Shown here: positions 61,601 through 64,000 of the stretch, piece by piece
How the letters are laid out: the number at the start of each line of letters is the position of its first letter
Position numbering within the stretch: the first letter of the stretch is position 1
Assembly (NCBI RefSeq): GCF_002949735.1
Contig: NZ_CP026681.1
Location: forward strand, 1,922,001-1,986,000
Origin: Nostoc sp. 'Peltigera membranacea cyanobiont' N6
Lineage (GTDB): Bacteria; Cyanobacteriota; Cyanobacteriia; Cyanobacteriales; Nostocaceae
Direction: 5' to 3'
Length of the DNA stretch: 64,000 nt
Program-made: the position numbers and the translations under genes
Notes under the pieces: model-generated
Told to the model about the DNA's origin: nothing
Database searches by the model: none
The model's input: the letters and a program-made list of their open reading frames with translations, nothing else

Positions 61601-63398
61601 GATTGTTACAGACGATCAAAGTCGTGCATTATTGGTATTGGCGGGGCCCGGTTCGGGTAAAACTCACACAATTGTAAGTCGTGTAGCTTATTTGGTATCA
61701 GCGAGAGGTGTTCCACCAGAACGTATTCTAGTTTTAGCTTACAATCGCACAGCTGCTGCCGAGGTGCGGAAACGGCTGCACCAACTTTTAGGTAAGCGTG
61801 GAACGCTGGTAGATGCTTTAACTTTTCATGCACTTGCAGCTAAACTGACAGGACTTAGAAGTAAAGGTGAGGGGGGTTTTAAGTGGTTGTTAGAGCAAGC
61901 TATTATCCATCTTCAGGAAAATCATCCTGGATACCAATATATTTTGGTGGACGAGTACCAAGATATTGATAAATTACAATACGACATAATTACCCGATTA
62001 GCTGGATTTAACCATCAGGATGAAGACGAAAGCCAAAAAAGCTTCTTAATGGCTGTGGGTGATGATGACCAAATTTTATACGAATGGAATGGTGCAAGTG
62101 TTAAGTTTATTCGCGATTTCTGGAAAGATTACGACGTACTAAAAAAAGACGTAATTCCTTTAGTACAAAATTATCGCTCTCGCCCAACTATTGTTGAGTT
62201 TGCTAATAGTTTTATCGAAAAGGCGATCGCTCCAATAAACCGACTCAAGGGAGTCAACGAAAGAATACAGGCTGTTAACACTCAGCAGCCCGGAAAAGTG
62301 TTTTGGGGAGAGTATAGACATTTGTACGATGCGGCTGAGTGGATTACTGAAAAAATAGCCGAAATTTTGACTCGACCTGGTGAAATTCAAAAAGAAAAAA
62401 TAGCAGTTTTGGCACATCGCTGGGAAGACCTGCGTTTTTTACAGCATGTTTTGCGAGATAGTTGGGGAAATGACCAAGATATTGCTTACCAGTTATACAA
62501 CACACAAGATAATTTACGTCCTATCAAGAGTTGTGTCGGTCAAGCAGTCCTAAACCGATTACGGGAAAAACCTAATCTGCATGTTTCTAACCCCCAAGCC
62601 CATCTTGAAGAATTACGCCAAGAATTGGGTTATAGCGATCGTGATGCTGCTTGGTCATCATTGCTACAGGCTTTGTCAGGTTGTTTACAGATGACACAAG
62701 AGGATATGGCATACCTCTTAGAAGAAGCTCGTCCTGTACGACCTGGGCAAGTGATTCTATCCACCTTTCATAGTGCCAAAGGTTCAGAATTTAGTCACGT
62801 TTTTGTGTTGGAAGATGGTTTTGTACATAAGAGTAAGCTAGAAAGTCGTGCTAGGGAGTTGTACGTAGGATTCACAAGAGCCAAGGAGGAATTATATATA
62901 CTCTTCAGTAAGAATAAGGATTCAACACACCCAATATTATTGGATATTTTCAATAGTATGAACTCTCATCAACATATTCAGAATGTTCAGATAGCTCAAG
63001 TTAATTTACCCCCTAGTATTCGCTATCAATGGTTTCTAGATCCAAGAGACTTATATTTAAGCCAGCCGAACGTCACAAACCAATGTGGGCGTGAACGGAT
63101 AAAAGCTTATGCTCGTGAATGGGGACAACTTTACTTAATGCCTCAAAATAATGGTTATACTCCCTATGAAGTTTGCTGGAAAGATTTGAAAGATAATAAT
63201 GTTGTAGCTGTTCTCTCTAGAAGAGGAAAGGAGCAGCTACAGAAACATCTTAATGTCAATAAACATTTAGTTGTAAGCGGTCATACTATCTTTCGTGTTG
63301 AGCGAGATGATAAGTTTTTTCCAAATGCGGGTGAACAAGGACATGAGGATCACCACTATGTTGTTTTACCTTACTTTGAGGTAGAAGAAGCATTGTAA
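58626..63398 (+). CDS. RecQ-UvrD fusion helicase, 5' end cut by IS (exonuclease domain truncated)
   Basis: 1590 residues. Residues 20-67 (CDTLELSCLF, HKLNKLYRK, NDPLEDARES) resemble the last part of a DEDD exonuclease domain. RecQ helicase spans about 185-600: ILPTGGGKSIIFQLPAL, VLDEAHTLSQWGYDFRP, TNAFGMGIDREGIHTVIH, YVQEIGRLARNQGERG. UvrD helicase spans about 988-1425: LAGPGSGKTHTI, ILVDEYQDID, VGDDDQILYEWNGA, STFHSAKGSEFSHVFVL, ELYVGFTRAKEELYI. Both ATPases look intact. The GTG start lies in the IS right terminal repeat, and an in-frame stop sits just upstream, so the natural N-terminus is lost. Possibly a repair or defence enzyme. Confidence 0.8.
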   Translation: MRNVGYKYTKRKQPPELAAKICDTLELSCLFLVGQPQHKLNKLYRKELGLNDPLEDARESYAIYKKICESHSSLPLIVRYWAWELLPDGYPCNLIPRLSYVEEITWEKLQKRQPMLDIPGLQSYLNGLPRHNIKNLGAIVFLNWLYQFNESEVRRPNWLECKFPSFGEAEKNAFPLPLDEVKLSKELKQFFGFETFKTHQLEIVQALLKGKTVPLGILPTGGGKSIIFQLPALILSKYYRGLSIIVSPLQALMADQVQNLKEKLKNQQLSEYAERVELLTGAQCLEEQRRIIEALWNGQVDILYLSPERLRQPTIQRILKHRLPHLWVLDEAHTLSQWGYDFRPDFLRIAESLQKFYKNGQNTSIRWGFVTATATLKVIEDLEEAVKKLDGLCSGSLERLPLDGKSFQWRDEIKTHIEIVEIPKSLDDIPDSERLEKTKEYLKKQQKEYIEKYPNLGLGVAIVYVPTRRMAEKYAEHLNQADFKTTYFHSRISNKQQVLEDFKAGKIEVVVATNAFGMGIDREGIHTVIHVAPPATPEAYVQEIGRLARNQGERGSAYLFWHQDDFNWIFEQQGRSQISFQALKSCWDLIRPRLKTQDAWISTLDLAKPLSLEEPEDLEILETQARVAIFYLEKAGLIREGESCPCYLNIYLKRELNLEEIGKLNSDANKLALFLFDIGFRRTQSSIKLDVREVSLVTGILPPSVIKTVRKLVNLDLVNWEYKIAFKFEKQSNKKLEQFKLSTEAFLNWLQSESPEIDEEKSILLHVEALEDKLGKKAHIAYSLKILTQLKLATYTKESRDTTRLFLKTKKTLTQWLESANKIWEKQWQEIDYVENILDKLFKDKNWKREDSQLLDLAELETRIDILEYPKLDLLKVLAFMQRLGVVVLGRGDLGNLMLYHLLPGKDRKNWYEGVYPPLDEHYTQRRKRIDIMRQVLEAGMQDKEEPIKLIQILEDYFTLSLDEFSQRCGEIHGNPPIVETILENLNPTQKRIVTDDQSRALLVLAGPGSGKTHTIVSRVAYLVSARGVPPERILVLAYNRTAAAEVRKRLHQLLGKRGTLVDALTFHALAAKLTGLRSKGEGGFKWLLEQAIIHLQENHPGYQYILVDEYQDIDKLQYDIITRLAGFNHQDEDESQKSFLMAVGDDDQILYEWNGASVKFIRDFWKDYDVLKKDVIPLVQNYRSRPTIVEFANSFIEKAIAPINRLKGVNERIQAVNTQQPGKVFWGEYRHLYDAAEWITEKIAEILTRPGEIQKEKIAVLAHRWEDLRFLQHVLRDSWGNDQDIAYQLYNTQDNLRPIKSCVGQAVLNRLREKPNLHVSNPQAHLEELRQELGYSDRDAAWSSLLQALSGCLQMTQEDMAYLLEEARPVRPGQVILSTFHSAKGSEFSHVFVLEDGFVHKSKLESRARELYVGFTRAKEELYILFSKNKDSTHPILLDIFNSMNSHQHIQNVQIAQVNLPPSIRYQWFLDPRDLYLSQPNVTNQCGRERIKAYAREWGQLYLMPQNNGYTPYEVCWKDLKDNNVVAVLSRRGKEQLQKHLNVNKHLVVSGHTIFRVERDDKFFPNAGEQGHEDHHYVVLPYFEVEEAL

Positions 63399-63471
63399 TC
63401 AAGAAGTTATTTAAGACTTTGCGGTTTATTTGGGTTTAATTTCAAGCATTTTATTAGTAAGTTTGGTGACA

Positions 63472-63843
63472 TTACTGACTTTCCAGCCGGCTAATTTCTC
63501 CACTTTGAGAAATCCTAAATAGCACTTCCACCTGTGATTTGCGAGATATACCGCGTAGTATTGGTGGGATATTTCCTACTTCCCACATTTGTGCGATCGC
63601 AAATAGCCAAGACTGGATAATCTCAAGTTCAATTCCTTCTTGGATTATCCCTTGAGCTATGGTTTTACGGCGCTTTGTTGCCCTTTGATTCCCAATAGCA
63701 GGATTTTTCTTTTGGTCAATTCTTGACTGCATTGAGGTAGCTAGCTTGCGGAGAGCTTCTGCTTTTTCTAAGTTAGGAATATTGAAAATATCTAGTGATG
63801 AGTTATCCTCGTTGTAGGACAGATTCAGTAGAGATAATTGCAT
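63472..63843 (-). CDS. Hypothetical protein
   Basis: 123 residues starting MQLSLLNLSYNEDNSSLDIF. The centre is basic and probably helical (ALRKLATSMQSRIDQKKNPA, RATKRRKTIAQGIIQEG), and the C-terminus is ILRGISRKSQVEVLFRISQS. No family is recognised. Its start overlaps the end of the next upstream gene by 41 bp in another frame, so the two are probably one operon, converging on the fused helicase. Confidence 0.55.
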   Translation of the reverse strand: MQLSLLNLSYNEDNSSLDIFNIPNLEKAEALRKLATSMQSRIDQKKNPAIGNQRATKRRKTIAQGIIQEGIELEIIQSWLFAIAQMWEVGNIPPILRGISRKSQVEVLFRISQSGEISRLESQ

Positions 63844-64000
63844 TGCTAGATTCCTTTAAATCTTTAACGGCGCATTTAAGAATTAGGGAGGTTGGTACAT
63901 TCCAAGTTTTTACCTCCCATTCAGTAGCTAATCGTTCTGAGTGACGGATCACTGCACTACTACATTTGTTTTTTCTTACAAGCCAATCTCTAAACTTTTC
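63803..64000 (-). CDS. C-terminal end of an unknown protein (5' part outside window)
   Basis: An open frame enters at the right edge and ends at TAA (63803-63805), giving 65 residues: EKFRDWLVRKNKCSSAVIRH then LATEWEVKTWNVPTSLILKC. It is not recognised. It overlaps the start of the 123-residue gene by 41 bp. Confidence 0.5.
   Translation of the reverse strand, partial: EKFRDWLVRKNKCSSAVIRHSERLATEWEVKTWNVPTSLILKCAVKDLKESSNAIISTESVLQRG

Overview
The window comes from a filamentous, heterocyst-type cyanobacterium of the Nostoc/Anabaena kind. The evidence is the very high density of the HIP1 octamer (GCGATCGC), inside and between genes; heptanucleotide short tandem repeats between genes (584-673, 6417-6477, 38948-38979, 39277-39309, 40941-40983); a Rubisco assembly chaperone (Raf1); XisH/XisI relatives; and many small palindromic repeats. 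No rRNA, tRNA or CRISPR array was recognised.

Layout. 1-7300: the 5' part of hisC, a YqiA-like esterase, glutathione reductase, a FecR-domain protein with a long proline-rich tail, an outer-membrane barrel protein and a sulfurtransferase. 7690-16721: a MnmC-type tRNA methyltransferase, a REC/HD-GYP regulator, glmU, a DUF29 protein, an isoaspartyl peptidase coupled to a DUF2256 protein, raf1 and an AAA ATPase. 16846-21332: a UvrD-like helicase, a SAM methyltransferase and a DUF1345 membrane protein. 21745-29219: stacked palindromic elements, then a 2342-residue DUF4347/delta-60/Ig-like/DUF4114 surface protein built from nearly identical 156-bp and 303-bp repeats. 29529-37570: aminotransferase, NIL/ferredoxin, DUF3616, CHAD, B12-radical SAM and DUF2891 genes. 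37909-42046: a sugar-catabolism cluster, gap (probably gap1), pyk and tal. 42114-48420: a small secreted Arg/Gln-repeat protein, lnt overlapping gyrA, and trmB. 48519-51600: a PMT-type glycosyltransferase, a decapitated xisH with intact xisI, and a VapBC-like toxin-antitoxin pair. 51635-55300: phosphoenolpyruvate synthase interrupted by a LAGLIDADG intein. 56258-64000: an accessory region with a transposase remnant, a complete IS1634-family element, a very large RecQ-UvrD fusion helicase whose 5' end is cut by that element, and two small unknown genes.

The most unusual items are: (1) the RecQ-UvrD fusion, which keeps only the C-terminal end of what looks like a DEDD exonuclease domain because the right end of the IS lies in its first codons; (2) the PpsA intein, inserted one residue before the catalytic histidine and ending in Cys-Asn rather than His-Asn; (3) the giant repeat protein, whose units are arranged in 606- and 909-bp higher-order blocks; (4) dispersed intergenic-type repeats that have entered genes in frame (lnt, the PMT gene, ppsA); and (5) several families of small non-autonomous palindromic elements, some nested in one another.

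All calls rest on reading the sequence and on memory of protein families. No database search was run.
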